From: Bacteroidales bacterium
Lineage (GTDB): Bacteria > Bacteroidota > Bacteroidia > Bacteroidales > Muribaculaceae
Length of the DNA stretch: 53,571 nucleotides
Direction: 5' to 3'
Assembly (NCBI GenBank): GCA_030531495.1
Contig: JAUNNJ010000006.1
Span: 1-53,571, forward strand
Below the pieces are notes generated by a model. The model searched no databases. It saw nothing but the letters and a program-made list of their open reading frames with translations, and had not been told where the DNA came from. Positions 31,910 through 41,421 of the stretch are shown in pieces. The position numbers and the translations under genes are program-made. Every line of letters starts with the position of its first letter. Within the stretch, counting starts at the first letter, position 1.

Positions 31910-33217
31910 TTAATCGATTTCTTCGTCGGCTTCGTAGCCACCCATTTCGCGGATAGCATTCTTGAGCATCACGTACTGTTGGAAGAGGTGGTTTACAGGC
32001 ACTTCGTCGACAGTGTAGTCGTGTTGTGGGCTCTTCAAGAAGAAGCTCAAGAAGCGTTGAGTGCCCCAAAGGCCTGCACGGTGTGCGAGGTCGATGAGCA
32101 AGCAGAGGTCAAGACAGAGAGGAGCTGCGAGGATAGAGTCGCGGCAGAGGAAGTTAATCTTAATCTGCATTGGATAACCCATCCAGCCGAAGATATCAAT
32201 GTTGTCCCAACCTTCCTTGTTGTCGTCGCGAGGTGGGTAGTAGTTGATACGTACTTTGTGGTAGTAGTCGCTGTAGAGGTCTGGTTGGTTTTCTGGAACG
32301 AGAATAGATTCCAAAGTAGAGAGCTTAGAAACTTCTTTTGTGCGGAAGTTTGCTGGCTCGTCGAGCACGAGACCGTCGCGGTTACCGAGAATGTTGGTAG
32401 AGAACCAACCGTTCAAACCGAGCATACGAGTGCCGATGATTGGAGCGAAACCACTCTTAACCAGGGTTTGACCAGTCTTAAAGTCCTTACCTGCGATAGG
32501 CAATTTCTTTTCTTCTGCGAGTTCCCACATTGCAGGAATATCAACTGTGGTGTTAGGAGCACCCATGACGAATGGGCAGTCTTCCATCAGCGCTGCATAA
32601 GCGTAGCACATAGATGGAGCGATGTGTTCTACATCGTTGGCCTTCATTGCAGCTTCAAGAGCAGCTACAGTGCCGTGATACTTCATGTCGGGAGCAACGA
32701 AGATTTCGGTAGAAGCAGCCCAAAGAACGACTACGCGTTCCACGCCACTTTCAGCCTTGAAGTTGCGGATATCTTCGCGGATTTGTTCAGCCATATCCCA
32801 ACGGTCCTTGCATTGCTTCACGTTGTCGCCATCGAGACGCTTTGCATAGTTCTTGTCGAAAGCAGCCTTAAGAGGCTTGATAGCGAGAAGTTCGTCCTTA
32901 ACAGGTTCGATATCCTTTTCCTTGAGAACTTGAGCGTTAACAGCGCTTTCATATGCGTTAGCTGGATAAACGTCCCAAGCAGCGAACACGATATCGTTCA
33001 AAGAAGGCATTGATACGATTTCGTTATATTTCAAATACTTCTTGTCTGCGCCACGGCCAACACGAATCTTATCGTATTGAGTCATAGAACCCACAGGCTT
33101 TGCGAGACCCTTGCGAGTCATCATCACACCAGTGATAAAAGTGGTGCTTACTGCACCAAGACCAACTACCATGATACCAAGTTTGCCAGTAGCTGGTTTA
33201 GCTTTAGCTGTTGCCAT
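31910..33217 (-). CDS. ino1: Inositol-3-phosphate synthase
   Basis: Converts glucose-6-phosphate to 1L-myo-inositol-1-phosphate with NAD, the first step of inositol-lipid synthesis in Bacteroidales. The protein is 435 residues, the usual size. The N-terminal NAD fold is KLGIMVVGLGAVSTTF. Later there are SMCYAYAALME, the signature SGFAPIIGTRMLGLNGWFS then NILGNRDGLVL, and YPMQIKINFLCRDSILAAPL with catalytic lysines. It is a single-gene unit here: no phosphatidyl-inositol-phosphate synthase or phosphatase gene lies next to it, unlike the clustered arrangement known in Bacteroides thetaiotaomicron. A TAATTTTG box (33295-33302, minus) may be its -7. Confidence 0.94.
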   Translation of the reverse strand: MATAKAKPATGKLGIMVVGLGAVSTTFITGVMMTRKGLAKPVGSMTQYDKIRVGRGADKKYLKYNEIVSMPSLNDIVFAAWDVYPANAYESAVNAQVLKEKDIEPVKDELLAIKPLKAAFDKNYAKRLDGDNVKQCKDRWDMAEQIREDIRNFKAESGVERVVVLWAASTEIFVAPDMKYHGTVAALEAAMKANDVEHIAPSMCYAYAALMEDCPFVMGAPNTTVDIPAMWELAEEKKLPIAGKDFKTGQTLVKSGFAPIIGTRMLGLNGWFSTNILGNRDGLVLDEPANFRTKEVSKLSTLESILVPENQPDLYSDYYHKVRINYYPPRDDNKEGWDNIDIFGWMGYPMQIKINFLCRDSILAAPLCLDLCLLIDLAHRAGLWGTQRFLSFFLKSPQHDYTVDEVPVNHLFQQYVMLKNAIREMGGYEADEEID

Positions 33218-33708
33218 AATAAATTAATGTTTATTATAAAATAAGTTTATATTCATTTTTTGCATGATTCGCTATATAAAAATAGAAAATCACACAAAAT
33301 TAATGCCTTTTTCCGAACTGAAAAACATATTAATGTGAATTTATAGTTAAGTATTGTTGAAATTTATACGCGATATATAATTTTTGTTAAACCATATTGT
33401 TTTGAAGGAAAAATTGTTAATAAACCAAAATTACACCCCTAACAAAAAAGAAGATTTTCCCATAAAATTGAGCTAAAAAACACGACTTTACCCCTTAAAA
33501 AACATTTTTTCACATCCCAACCATTTTATTTCTCTTTTCGACCAAAACACATCATTGCATATCATTACGCTTTCCACAAATTTATACACGAAATTGAGGT
33601 GGCCACATTAAAGTCACGCGCATAAAAGCGCGCACATAGACGCGAGGTTCAAAGTTTTTTTGTACCTTTGTAGGTTGAAAGAAAATATACTAAATTTTGT
33701 TACACAAT
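33218..33708. other. Divergent ino1/valS intergenic region
   Basis: An AT-rich 491-base spacer. It contains a candidate ino1 -7 box TAATTTTG (minus, 33295-33302) and a strong valS -7 box TACCTTTG (plus, 33663-33670), 39 bases before the valS ATG. A short CG-rich patch (CACGCGCATAAAAGCGCGCAC, about 33615-33635) precedes the valS promoter. I see no T-box-like leader and no gene. Confidence 0.6.
33663..33670 (+). promoter_or_regulatory. valS -7 box
   Basis: TACCTTTG matches TAnnTTTG, 39 bases before the start codon. A canonical -33 TTTG is not obvious. Confidence 0.55.
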
Positions 33709-36402
33709 ATGAACACTTTAGCAACAAAGTACGACCCAAAAGAGGTTGAAGATAAATGGTACAAATTTTGGATGGACCACGATCTATTCAAATCTGTCCC
33801 AGACGAACGCGAGCCTTACACCATCGTTATTCCTCCACCAAATGTGACTGGTGTGCTCCACATGGGCCACATGCTCAACGAAACTATCCAAGACATCCTC
33901 GTGCGCCGCGCCCGCATGGAAGGCAAGAATGCTTGCTGGGTGCCAGGTACCGACCACGCTTCTATCGCTACTGAAGCGAAGGTTGTGAACCGCTTGGCTC
34001 AACAGGGCATCCGCAAAAGCGACCTTACCCGCGACGAATTCTTGAAGCACGCCTGGGACTGGACACACGAACACGGTGGCATCATCCTGAAGCAACTTCG
34101 TCGCCTCGGTGCAAGTTGCGACTGGAGCCGCACTTCTTTCACTATGGATGAGAAGCGCAGCGAGAGCGTTATCAAAGTGTTCTGCGACCTTTACGACAAA
34201 GGCCTCATCTACCGCGGTCTGCGCATGGTGAACTGGGATCCAAAGGCACAGACAGCATTGAGCAACGAGGAAGTTATCTACCGCGATGAAAAATCGAAGC
34301 TCTATCATCTGAAATACTATTTAGCCGACCAGGAAAACGTTGACACCAGCGCTGAAGGCAATGTGGTTCACAAAGATGAGAAGGGCTATTATGCAGTGGT
34401 TGCAACCACTCGCCCCGAAACCATCATGGGCGACACCGCAATGTGTATCAATCCTAAAGACCCTAAAAACCAATGGTTGAAGGGTCACAAAGTGATTGTG
34501 CCACTCGTGGGTCGCGTAATCAACGTGATTGAAGACCGCTATGTGGAAATCGAATTCGGTACTGGCTGCTTGAAGGTTACCCCTGCCCACGACACCAACG
34601 ACTACATGCTCGGCAAGACTCACAACTTGGAAACCATCGACATTTTCAATGCCGATGGCACCATTTCTGAAGAATCGCCACTCTATGTGGGCATGGACCG
34701 CATGGACTGCCGCAAACAAATTGCAAAGGATTTGGAAGCAGCAAGCTTGCTCGACCATGTGGAAGACTACGATAACAAGGTAGGTTATTCAGAACGCAAC
34801 AGCGACACCGCTGTAGAGCCACGACTCTGCATGCAGTGGTTCTTGAAGATGCAACACTTTGCTGACATCGCTCTCCCACCAGTAATGGAAGATGCTCTGA
34901 AGTTCTACCCCGAAAAATACAAAAACACCTATAAAAACTGGCTTGAAAATATTCAAGACTGGTGTATCAGCCGCCAACTCTGGTGGGGTCATCGCATCCC
35001 AGCCTATTTCTTGCCAACAGAGGAAGGCGCTGACGAAAAGTTCGTGGTGGCTCCATCAAGAGAAGAAGCTCTTGAAAAGGCACGTAAGATGGAAGGCTAT
35101 GAAAACATCACCGCTGAAGAACTCAAGCACGACGAAGACGCTCTCGACACCTGGTTCTCAAGCTGGTTGTGGCCTATTTCCCTCTTCGACGGAATCAACA
35201 ACCCTGGAAACGAAGAAATAAAATACTACTATCCAACTGCAGACCTCGTGACAGGTCCAGACATCATCTTCTTCTGGGTTGCCCGCATGATTATGGCTGG
35301 CTACGAATATATGGGCGAAATGCCATTCCGCCATGTTTACTTCACCGGTATCGTGCGCGACAAACTTGGCCGCAAGATGAGCAAGAGCCTCGGCAACTCT
35401 CCCGACCCAATCGAACTGATAGAAAAATACGGCGCCGACGGTGTGCGCATGGGCTTGATGCTGGCAGCACCTGCTGGCAACGACATCCTTTACGATGACA
35501 CCCTCTGCGAACAAGGACGCAACTTCAACAACAAGATTTGGAACGCATTCCGCCTTGTAAAGGGTTGGGAAGTGGCCGACATCGAGCAACCCGAACACAG
35601 CCGCTTGGCAGTGGAATGGTTCGACAATGTGCTCCGTAGCACAGAAGCTGAAGTGAAGGACCTCTTCTCTAAGTTCCGCCTCAACGAAGCACTGATGGCC
35701 ATCTATCGCCTTTTCTGGGAAGAATTCTCTGCATGGTACCTCGAAGCTGTTAAGCCTGCTTACCAAAAGCCAATCGACCGCGCCACTTTGGACGCAACAC
35801 TTCGCTTCTTTGACAGCCTGCTCCGCCTACTCCACCCATTTATGCCATTCATTACCGAAGAATTGTGGCAACACATCGACGAGCGCGCTGAAGGCGAAAG
35901 CATTATGTACGCTCCTGTAGAAAAGAACCCTGCTGCAGCCGACGCCGACTTGCTCAAGGCAATGGAAGAGGCAAAGAACATCATTTCTGGTGTGCGTAGC
36001 GTTCGTTTGAGCAAGAACATCCCTCAAAAGCAACCAATGAACTTGATGATTGTGGGCAAATGGAACAATCCATTCAAGAGCGTGGTTTTGAAACTTGCCG
36101 GACTTGAAACCATCTCCGATGCCGATGCTAAAGACCCTGCAGCAGCAAGTTTCATGGTAGGGACTACAGAATACTGCGTTCCACTGGAAGGCTCTATCAA
36201 TGTGGAAGAAGAAGTCAAGAAACTTCAAGCCGAGCTCGACTACACTATCGGATTCTTGAAGAGCGTTGAAAAGAAACTTGGTAACGAACGCTTTGTGGCC
36301 AACGCTCCAGAAGCAGTGGTTGCTGCCGAACGCAAGAAGCAATCTGATGCTCAATCAAAAATTAAGACACTTGAAGAAAGCATCGCAGCACTCAAAAAGT
36401 AA
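33709..36402 (+). CDS. valS: Valyl-tRNA synthetase
   Basis: An 897-residue class I synthetase that charges tRNA-Val and edits Thr. The HIGH motif is HMGH at 51-54 within [15 protein letters not shown]. The CP1 editing domain has [12 protein letters not shown] and [12 protein letters not shown]. The KMSKS motif is in [14 protein letters not shown] (near 558-562). An anticodon-binding helical domain and the C-terminal ValS coiled coil (about 825-897, [13 protein letters not shown]) complete it. An upstream in-frame TTG at 33697 is rejected in favour of the ATG at 33709. Confidence 0.97.
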   Translation: MNTLATKYDPKEVEDKWYKFWMDHDLFKSVPDEREPYTIVIPPPNVTGVLHMGHMLNETIQDILVRRARMEGKNACWVPGTDHASIATEAKVVNRLAQQGIRKSDLTRDEFLKHAWDWTHEHGGIILKQLRRLGASCDWSRTSFTMDEKRSESVIKVFCDLYDKGLIYRGLRMVNWDPKAQTALSNEEVIYRDEKSKLYHLKYYLADQENVDTSAEGNVVHKDEKGYYAVVATTRPETIMGDTAMCINPKDPKNQWLKGHKVIVPLVGRVINVIEDRYVEIEFGTGCLKVTPAHDTNDYMLGKTHNLETIDIFNADGTISEESPLYVGMDRMDCRKQIAKDLEAASLLDHVEDYDNKVGYSERNSDTAVEPRLCMQWFLKMQHFADIALPPVMEDALKFYPEKYKNTYKNWLENIQDWCISRQLWWGHRIPAYFLPTEEGADEKFVVAPSREEALEKARKMEGYENITAEELKHDEDALDTWFSSWLWPISLFDGINNPGNEEIKYYYPTADLVTGPDIIFFWVARMIMAGYEYMGEMPFRHVYFTGIVRDKLGRKMSKSLGNSPDPIELIEKYGADGVRMGLMLAAPAGNDILYDDTLCEQGRNFNNKIWNAFRLVKGWEVADIEQPEHSRLAVEWFDNVLRSTEAEVKDLFSKFRLNEALMAIYRLFWEEFSAWYLEAVKPAYQKPIDRATLDATLRFFDSLLRLLHPFMPFITEELWQHIDERAEGESIMYAPVEKNPAAADADLLKAMEEAKNIISGVRSVRLSKNIPQKQPMNLMIVGKWNNPFKSVVLKLAGLETISDADAKDPAAASFMVGTTEYCVPLEGSINVEEEVKKLQAELDYTIGFLKSVEKKLGNERFVANAPEAVVAAERKKQSDAQSKIKTLEESIAALKK

Positions 36403-36481
36403 TTATCCGCCAACTCTACGGCTCCACTGGTCCTTCAGGCTGGTGGAACGAATAGGGATTAGTAAATAAAACACCATCTCA

Positions 36482-36519
36482 ACGGGGAACTGTCGTCAAA
36501 TGGCAGTTCTCCGTTTTTT
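36482..36519 (+). terminator. valS terminator
   Basis: ACGGgGAACTG (36482-36492) pairs with CAGTTCtCCGT (36504-36514), followed by six Ts. Confidence 0.88.
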
Positions 36520-36604
36520 GTTGGTTTCACACTTTTTTTGCAGAAATACGCTTATCACCCAACAATTTGCACATTAATAATAAAAAAATTCCGAAAAATA
36601 TAAT

Positions 36605-36612
36605 TAACTTTG
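36605..36612 (+). promoter_or_regulatory. Candidate -7 box for the tyrosine-kinase gene
   Basis: TAACTTTG, 95 bases before the start codon, so a leader of roughly 90 bases would follow. No clear -33 at the usual distance. Confidence 0.45.
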
Positions 36613-36707
36613 CATGTTGTAATTTATGCAAACTGCAAATTAGCAACAATTATCAAACCCAATAGATTTTTCAAAGACACTATACTGCAATAAACAACCC
36701 CAACAAT

Positions 36708-39104
36708 ATGCAAGACATTATTGAAGAAAACGGAAAAAAAGAAAGGACAGAAAAAAAAGCACAAGAATCTGGCTTTCAGCTCAAACCATTCTTGACCGCA
36801 TGCATGCGCAGCTGGTACTGGTTTGTGCTATCTGTAGTGGCATTCGGCTGCCTCGCGTTCCTCTATGCGAAATCCCAAACCAAGATGTATAGTTCGAACG
36901 CTAAAATTCTGATTACGACCAAAGACAGCAAATCGGCCGGAAGTCAGGCAGCAGTGTTCAGCGACCTTGGTGTTGCTGGTTCAAACAATGTGATTTCAAA
37001 TGAAATCTACAAGTTGAAGTCTACCACACTGATGGAGACTGTGGTCAATCAATTAGGTTTGAACATCCGCTACTATGGTCACGTGTTCTTGCGCGACGTA
37101 AATAGCTACAAAACCAGCCCTGTTCAAATCACTCCTCTCCAAGAAGTGAAAGGTGGATTTTCTATGACTGTGGTACCAAAAGGTGGCAACAACCTTGAAT
37201 TCAAAATCAATGACGGAGAATGGAAGAAGGCTCATTTCGGCAACAAAGTGAACACCGAATTTGGCCCAATCGCCATCACCAAGACTCAACATTATACAGA
37301 GCAGTATGTTGACTACAAAATCATCGCCCGTGTAGGTTCTGTTAAAAGTGTCGCAAAAGCATTTGAAGCGAACCTCAAGGCAGAAAGCGCTGATAAATTT
37401 AGCGATGTTGTTCTGCTCACATTCACTTGCGACAATGAGCAATTAAGTGTCGACGTACTGAACGCACTTGTTGCCGTTTACAATCAAGAAGCAATTGACG
37501 ACAAGAACACTGTAGCTCGAAACACAGAAGACTTTATCGCTGAGCGTATCAACTCTCTGGCGCAAGACCTTAGCGGTGTCGACAGCCGTATCGCACAGCT
37601 CAAAGTGAGCAGCATGAACTCGCAAATGTTCAGCGATCCATCCACCAGCCTTGAATTTGTCAAGGGCGCTAACGATGCCGACCTGCAAGTGTCACTTGCC
37701 AATCAAATCGTAGAATACATTCGCCGCATGAACGGCCAAGAGCTCATTCCAAGCAACACTGGTATCTCCGACGCTGGTATCCAAGGTCAAATCGCAAGTT
37801 ATAACGAAACAATGCTCCAATACCAAAAGATTGAAGCAACTTCTGGCAAGGAAAACCCTGTGATGATTGAGCTCACCAATTCGCTGAGTTCGATGAAAAG
37901 CACCATTCTCCAATCGCTTGGCACTTACGTGAACTCGCTTCGTCTCAAGCAATCGAATGCACATGCACAAGAAGGCAAAGCAACTGGTGGCATGTCGGCT
38001 ATTCCTTCACAAGAAAAAGCCATCACTGAAGTAGCTCGTCAACAACAAATCAAGGAACAACTCTACCTCTATTTGCTTAATAAACGCGAAGAGAATGCAC
38101 TCCAGCTTGCCATTACAGAGCCTAATGCAAAAGTGATTGAAAAAACTTCAAGCATCGGTCAAGTGGCTCCTGCACAAACAAAAATTGTGGGCGCAGGCAT
38201 CCTGCTCGGTTTGGCACTCCCTGCAGCCATTCTCTATCTCATCTTCTGGATTCGCTCACTCGACACGCTCATCCACACCCGTCGCGACATTGAAGACAAT
38301 TGCGACATTCCAATCATCGGCGATATTCCTGAAAAGCGCGCCGACCAAGAAAACAAGGAAGTGGTGGTTACCGAAACCGGACGCGACCGCATCAGCGAAG
38401 CGCTCCGCATCGTGAGGAGCAATCTTGATTTTGTACTTCCAAAGAAAGAGAACGAAGGTGTTGTTATCCAAATGACATCTACCACTTCTGGTGAAGGTAA
38501 GAGTTTCGTGGCACTCAACCTCGCGCTCACAGCAGCACACGCAGGCAAGAAGGTAATCTGTATTGACCTTGACTTGCGTAAAGGCCGTTTCTCCGAATAT
38601 GTCAACATTAAGGGCACAGGCCTCGGCATCAGCGCTTATCTTTCTGAAAATGTTGAGAATATTGACGACATCATCATCAGCGGACACCTTCACAGCAACT
38701 TAGACTTCATCAGCATCGGTGCGATTCCTCCAAATCCAACAAGCCTTCTGATGAGCGACCGCCTTGAAACGGTAATCAACAAATTGAAAACTCAATATGA
38801 CTATATCATCCTCGACACCGTGCCATTCGGTATGATTGCCGATGCATCGCTGATTAACCGTTACGTTGACCTCACACTTTATGTGATTCGTGAAGGTAAA
38901 ATCGACAAGCGATTCCTTGATGACCTGCAGAAGATGTTCGACAACAAGAAGATTAAGAACATTACAATTCTTCTCAACGGCATCAAGCTCAAAGCCAAGA
39001 AATATGGTTATGGCTATGGTTACGGTTATGGCGACGAAGATGAAGAACAGGGCAAGAAGAAAGGCCTGTTTAAATCAAGAAAAAAGAACAACGACAAGAA
39101 TTAA
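36708..39104 (+). CDS. Wzc-like polysaccharide co-polymerase / bacterial tyrosine kinase
   Basis: A 798-residue inner-membrane protein controlling capsule or exopolysaccharide polymerisation. TM1 is about 36-53 (Wzz domain), then a large periplasmic region with coiled coil (about 280-460), then TM2 about 490-512. The cytoplasmic BY-kinase domain has Walker A TTSGEGKS (near 592-599), Walker A' CIDLDLRKG and Walker B YIILDTVPFGM. The C-terminal autophosphorylation cluster alternates Tyr and Gly (KKYGYGYGYGYG, near 764-775), followed by an acidic/basic tail. It is followed by ugd, a known class of BY-kinase substrate. No glycosyltransferase cluster is adjacent, so this is an orphan regulatory pair. 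Confidence 0.93.
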   Translation: MQDIIEENGKKERTEKKAQESGFQLKPFLTACMRSWYWFVLSVVAFGCLAFLYAKSQTKMYSSNAKILITTKDSKSAGSQAAVFSDLGVAGSNNVISNEIYKLKSTTLMETVVNQLGLNIRYYGHVFLRDVNSYKTSPVQITPLQEVKGGFSMTVVPKGGNNLEFKINDGEWKKAHFGNKVNTEFGPIAITKTQHYTEQYVDYKIIARVGSVKSVAKAFEANLKAESADKFSDVVLLTFTCDNEQLSVDVLNALVAVYNQEAIDDKNTVARNTEDFIAERINSLAQDLSGVDSRIAQLKVSSMNSQMFSDPSTSLEFVKGANDADLQVSLANQIVEYIRRMNGQELIPSNTGISDAGIQGQIASYNETMLQYQKIEATSGKENPVMIELTNSLSSMKSTILQSLGTYVNSLRLKQSNAHAQEGKATGGMSAIPSQEKAITEVARQQQIKEQLYLYLLNKREENALQLAITEPNAKVIEKTSSIGQVAPAQTKIVGAGILLGLALPAAILYLIFWIRSLDTLIHTRRDIEDNCDIPIIGDIPEKRADQENKEVVVTETGRDRISEALRIVRSNLDFVLPKKENEGVVIQMTSTTSGEGKSFVALNLALTAAHAGKKVICIDLDLRKGRFSEYVNIKGTGLGISAYLSENVENIDDIIISGHLHSNLDFISIGAIPPNPTSLLMSDRLETVINKLKTQYDYIILDTVPFGMIADASLINRYVDLTLYVIREGKIDKRFLDDLQKMFDNKKIKNITILLNGIKLKAKKYGYGYGYGYGDEDEEQGKKKGLFKSRKKNNDKN

Positions 39105-39126
39105 TTTTTTAAGCGAAAATTGATAT

Positions 39127-39165
39127 CACATAGGTGGTCGGCCAATTCGCTGAGCACCTATTGTG
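39127..39165 (+). terminator. Hairpin between BY-kinase gene and ugd
   Basis: ATAGGTG (39130-39136) pairs with CACCTAT (39155-39161), extending to CAC...GTG. It is followed by only a mixed T-rich stretch, so it may be a weak terminator or attenuator. Confidence 0.45.
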
Positions 39166-39191
39166 TTTAAAATAGCAACAATTTTTCAACT

Positions 39192-40532
39192 ATGAAAATA
39201 GCAATTGTAGGAACCGGCTATGTAGGCCTTGTGAGTGGTACTTGCTTCGCAGAATGCGGGGTTGATGTAACTTGTATCGACATCAACGAAGAGAAGATCA
39301 ACAAGTTGCGCCAATGCATCATGCCAATCTACGAACCAGGGCTTGAAGAAATGGTGCAACGCAACATCAACGATGGCCGACTCCATTTCAGTACCGATCT
39401 CACAGAAGTGCTCGATGATGTAGAAATCGTTTTCACTGCAGTAGGAACCCCTTCCGACGAAGACGGCAGCGCCGATTTGAGTTATGTACTTGAAGTGGCA
39501 CGCACTATTGGCAAGAATATGAACAACTATGTGCTTGTTGTCACCAAGAGCACAGTGCCCGTAGGCACAGCACAAAAAGTTCGCGAAACAATTGAATCCG
39601 AGCAACAGAAAAGAGGCGTCAACATTGAATTTGACGTAGCCAGCAATCCCGAATTCTTGAAAGAAGGCGCAGCACTGAAAGATTTCATGAGTCCAGACCG
39701 CGTGGTAGTGGGCACAGATTCAACCAGAGCGCGAAAATTGATGGAACGCCTCTACAAGCCATTTATGCTCAACAGTTTCCGAGTCATATTCATGGACATT
39801 CCATCGGCAGAAATGACCAAATATGCTGCTAATGCAATGCTTGCAACACGCATCAGCTTCATGAACGACATTGCCAACCTATGCGAAAAGGTTGGAGCCG
39901 ATGTTCGTTCGGTTCGTGCAGGTATCACCAGCGATGCACGCATTGGTAGCAAATTCATGTATCCTGGTTGCGGTTATGGTGGCAGTTGCTTCCCAAAAGA
40001 TGTGAAGGCATTGATTCATACAGGCCACGAAAACGACTGCCCTATGAAGGTAGTGGAAGCAGTGGAAGCAGTAAACGAAAGCCAGAAGCACACCCTCTTC
40101 AACAAACTCTGTGAACACTTCGGTTCGAGCGAGGCTCTTGCTGGAAAAACGATTGCCCTTTGGGGACTTTCATTCAAACCCGAAACCGACGATATGCGTG
40201 AGGCGCCAGCGTTGATTCTCATCAACGAACTGCTGGCAGCTGGGGCAAAAATTCAGACCTTCGACCCCATTGCTATGAATGAGGCTAAGCGAAGGCTGGG
40301 CGAAAATCCAGCTATTACCTATGGCAAAGACAAATATGCCGTTACAGAAAAAGCCGATGCACTGGTCATCGCCACTGAATGGAAAACTTTCCGTGTTCCA
40401 TCATGGGAACGTGTAGTGGAAAACATGAAGGGAAACACAGTGATTGATGGGCGCAATATCTACGACCCTGCAGAGCTAAATCGCTACGGCTTAAACTACT
40501 ATTGCATTGGACATCGTCCATATAGAGTTTAA
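39192..40532 (+). CDS. ugd: UDP-glucose 6-dehydrogenase
   Basis: A 446-residue NAD-dependent enzyme that oxidises UDP-glucose to UDP-glucuronate, a precursor for surface polysaccharides. The N-terminal NAD fold is IAIVGTGYVGLVSG, with STVPVGT and NPEFLKEGAA. The catalytic cysteine is in GYGGSCFPKD (about C265). The C-terminal UDP-binding domain has WGLSFKPETDDMREAPA. Co-location with a Wzc-type kinase matches the phosphorylation control of Ugd known in E. coli. Regulation here is inferred. Confidence 0.95.
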   Translation: MKIAIVGTGYVGLVSGTCFAECGVDVTCIDINEEKINKLRQCIMPIYEPGLEEMVQRNINDGRLHFSTDLTEVLDDVEIVFTAVGTPSDEDGSADLSYVLEVARTIGKNMNNYVLVVTKSTVPVGTAQKVRETIESEQQKRGVNIEFDVASNPEFLKEGAALKDFMSPDRVVVGTDSTRARKLMERLYKPFMLNSFRVIFMDIPSAEMTKYAANAMLATRISFMNDIANLCEKVGADVRSVRAGITSDARIGSKFMYPGCGYGGSCFPKDVKALIHTGHENDCPMKVVEAVEAVNESQKHTLFNKLCEHFGSSEALAGKTIALWGLSFKPETDDMREAPALILINELLAAGAKIQTFDPIAMNEAKRRLGENPAITYGKDKYAVTEKADALVIATEWKTFRVPSWERVVENMKGNTVIDGRNIYDPAELNRYGLNYYCIGHRPYRV

Positions 40533-40901
40533 GTAGCTAAGCATATAATAAACAATATCATTTAGCGGCCAATATGTTAAAACATTTAACATCTTGACCG
40601 CTTTATTTACCACACACTTCCTTCAAATCAATTCCCCGCCGAAAAACTAAAATGCAAGACTCAGCGCCTTAAAAACGACACAAAAACTTAAATTTTGTGC
40701 AAGCCTTGTGTTGAAACACATTTTAACAGCAAAGTTAAATATTTATTAAACATATTGATTTTCAACCAAATACCATACCTTTGCAAAAGTAGCATGAGCG
40801 TATTTCTATTATTTACGCCGATTTTAAAACAAATTTGCCCTAAATTTTTGAGCAAATTAATCATGTAGAACCAGGTGATTTTCACCCTAAAAAAGAATTA
40901 A
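40533..40901. promoter_or_regulatory. ugd terminator and promoter of the RlpA-like gene
   Basis: The long hairpin AGCGG...TATGTTAAA / TTTAACAT...CCGCT (40564-40604) ends the ugd unit. A promoter follows: TTG at 40755-40757, then TACCTTTG (40776-40783) at an 18-base gap. A leader of about 118 bases precedes the ATG at 40902. No gene is supported in this stretch. Confidence 0.6.
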
Positions 40902-41318
40902 ATGAAACGACTATTTTCTATCGTTCTAATTATTTTATGCTTTTCCTCCATTGCATTTGCACAAAAGGAATTTTCTGTAAAATCAACAATGTATTACGCA
41001 GGTGGTAAATACGGCAAAGGCACAGCAAGTGGCGATCGCATTAATGCTTCAAAAGTGCTTTCAGGCGAAGACCGCTGGGTGGCTCTTTCACCTGACCTCT
41101 ACCGCGAAGGCTTCAGATTCAATGACACCATCGTAGTAACCGGACACAAGACCCCTTGGGTCAATGGCCTTTGGATTGTGAAGGACAAGATGGCTCACAG
41201 CAGAAAAATCGATTTTCTCGTACACCGCGAAAAAGCCAAAACATTCCGCAATAGTCCTTGCACCATCCGCAAAAAGCTTCCAGGAGAAAACATCCCAAGA
41301 ATGGGTGGCGAATATTAA
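40902..41318 (+). CDS. Secreted RlpA/3D-type double-psi beta-barrel protein
   Basis: A 138-residue exported protein with a signal peptide (about 1-20, ending AFAQ). The core follows the 3D/RlpA pattern: MYYAGGKYGKGTASGDRIN, then WVALSPDLY, FNDTIVVTG and WIVKDKM...KIDFLV. Such folds occur in lytic transglycosylases and septal-ring lipoprotein RlpA. There is no SPOR domain and the barrel is minimal, so activity is uncertain. A strong bidirectional terminator (41354-41390) separates it from the convergent ftsH. Confidence 0.75.
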   Translation: MKRLFSIVLIILCFSSIAFAQKEFSVKSTMYYAGGKYGKGTASGDRINASKVLSGEDRWVALSPDLYREGFRFNDTIVVTGHKTPWVNGLWIVKDKMAHSRKIDFLVHREKAKTFRNSPCTIRKKLPGENIPRMGGEY

Positions 41319-41353
41319 TCGCAAACAAGTGTAAAAACAAACTCCCGAATACA

Positions 41354-41390
41354 ATGAGGGCACGTCGGTGAATTTCTGACGTGCCCTCAT
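41354..41390. terminator. Bidirectional terminator between convergent genes
   Basis: A perfect 13-bp stem: ATGAGGGCACGTC (41354-41366) with GACGTGCCCTCAT (41378-41390). It lies between the RlpA-like gene and ftsH. Confidence 0.9.
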
Positions 41391-41421
41391 TTGTTATTTA
41401 CAATTTCGCCACTGGCGACTG

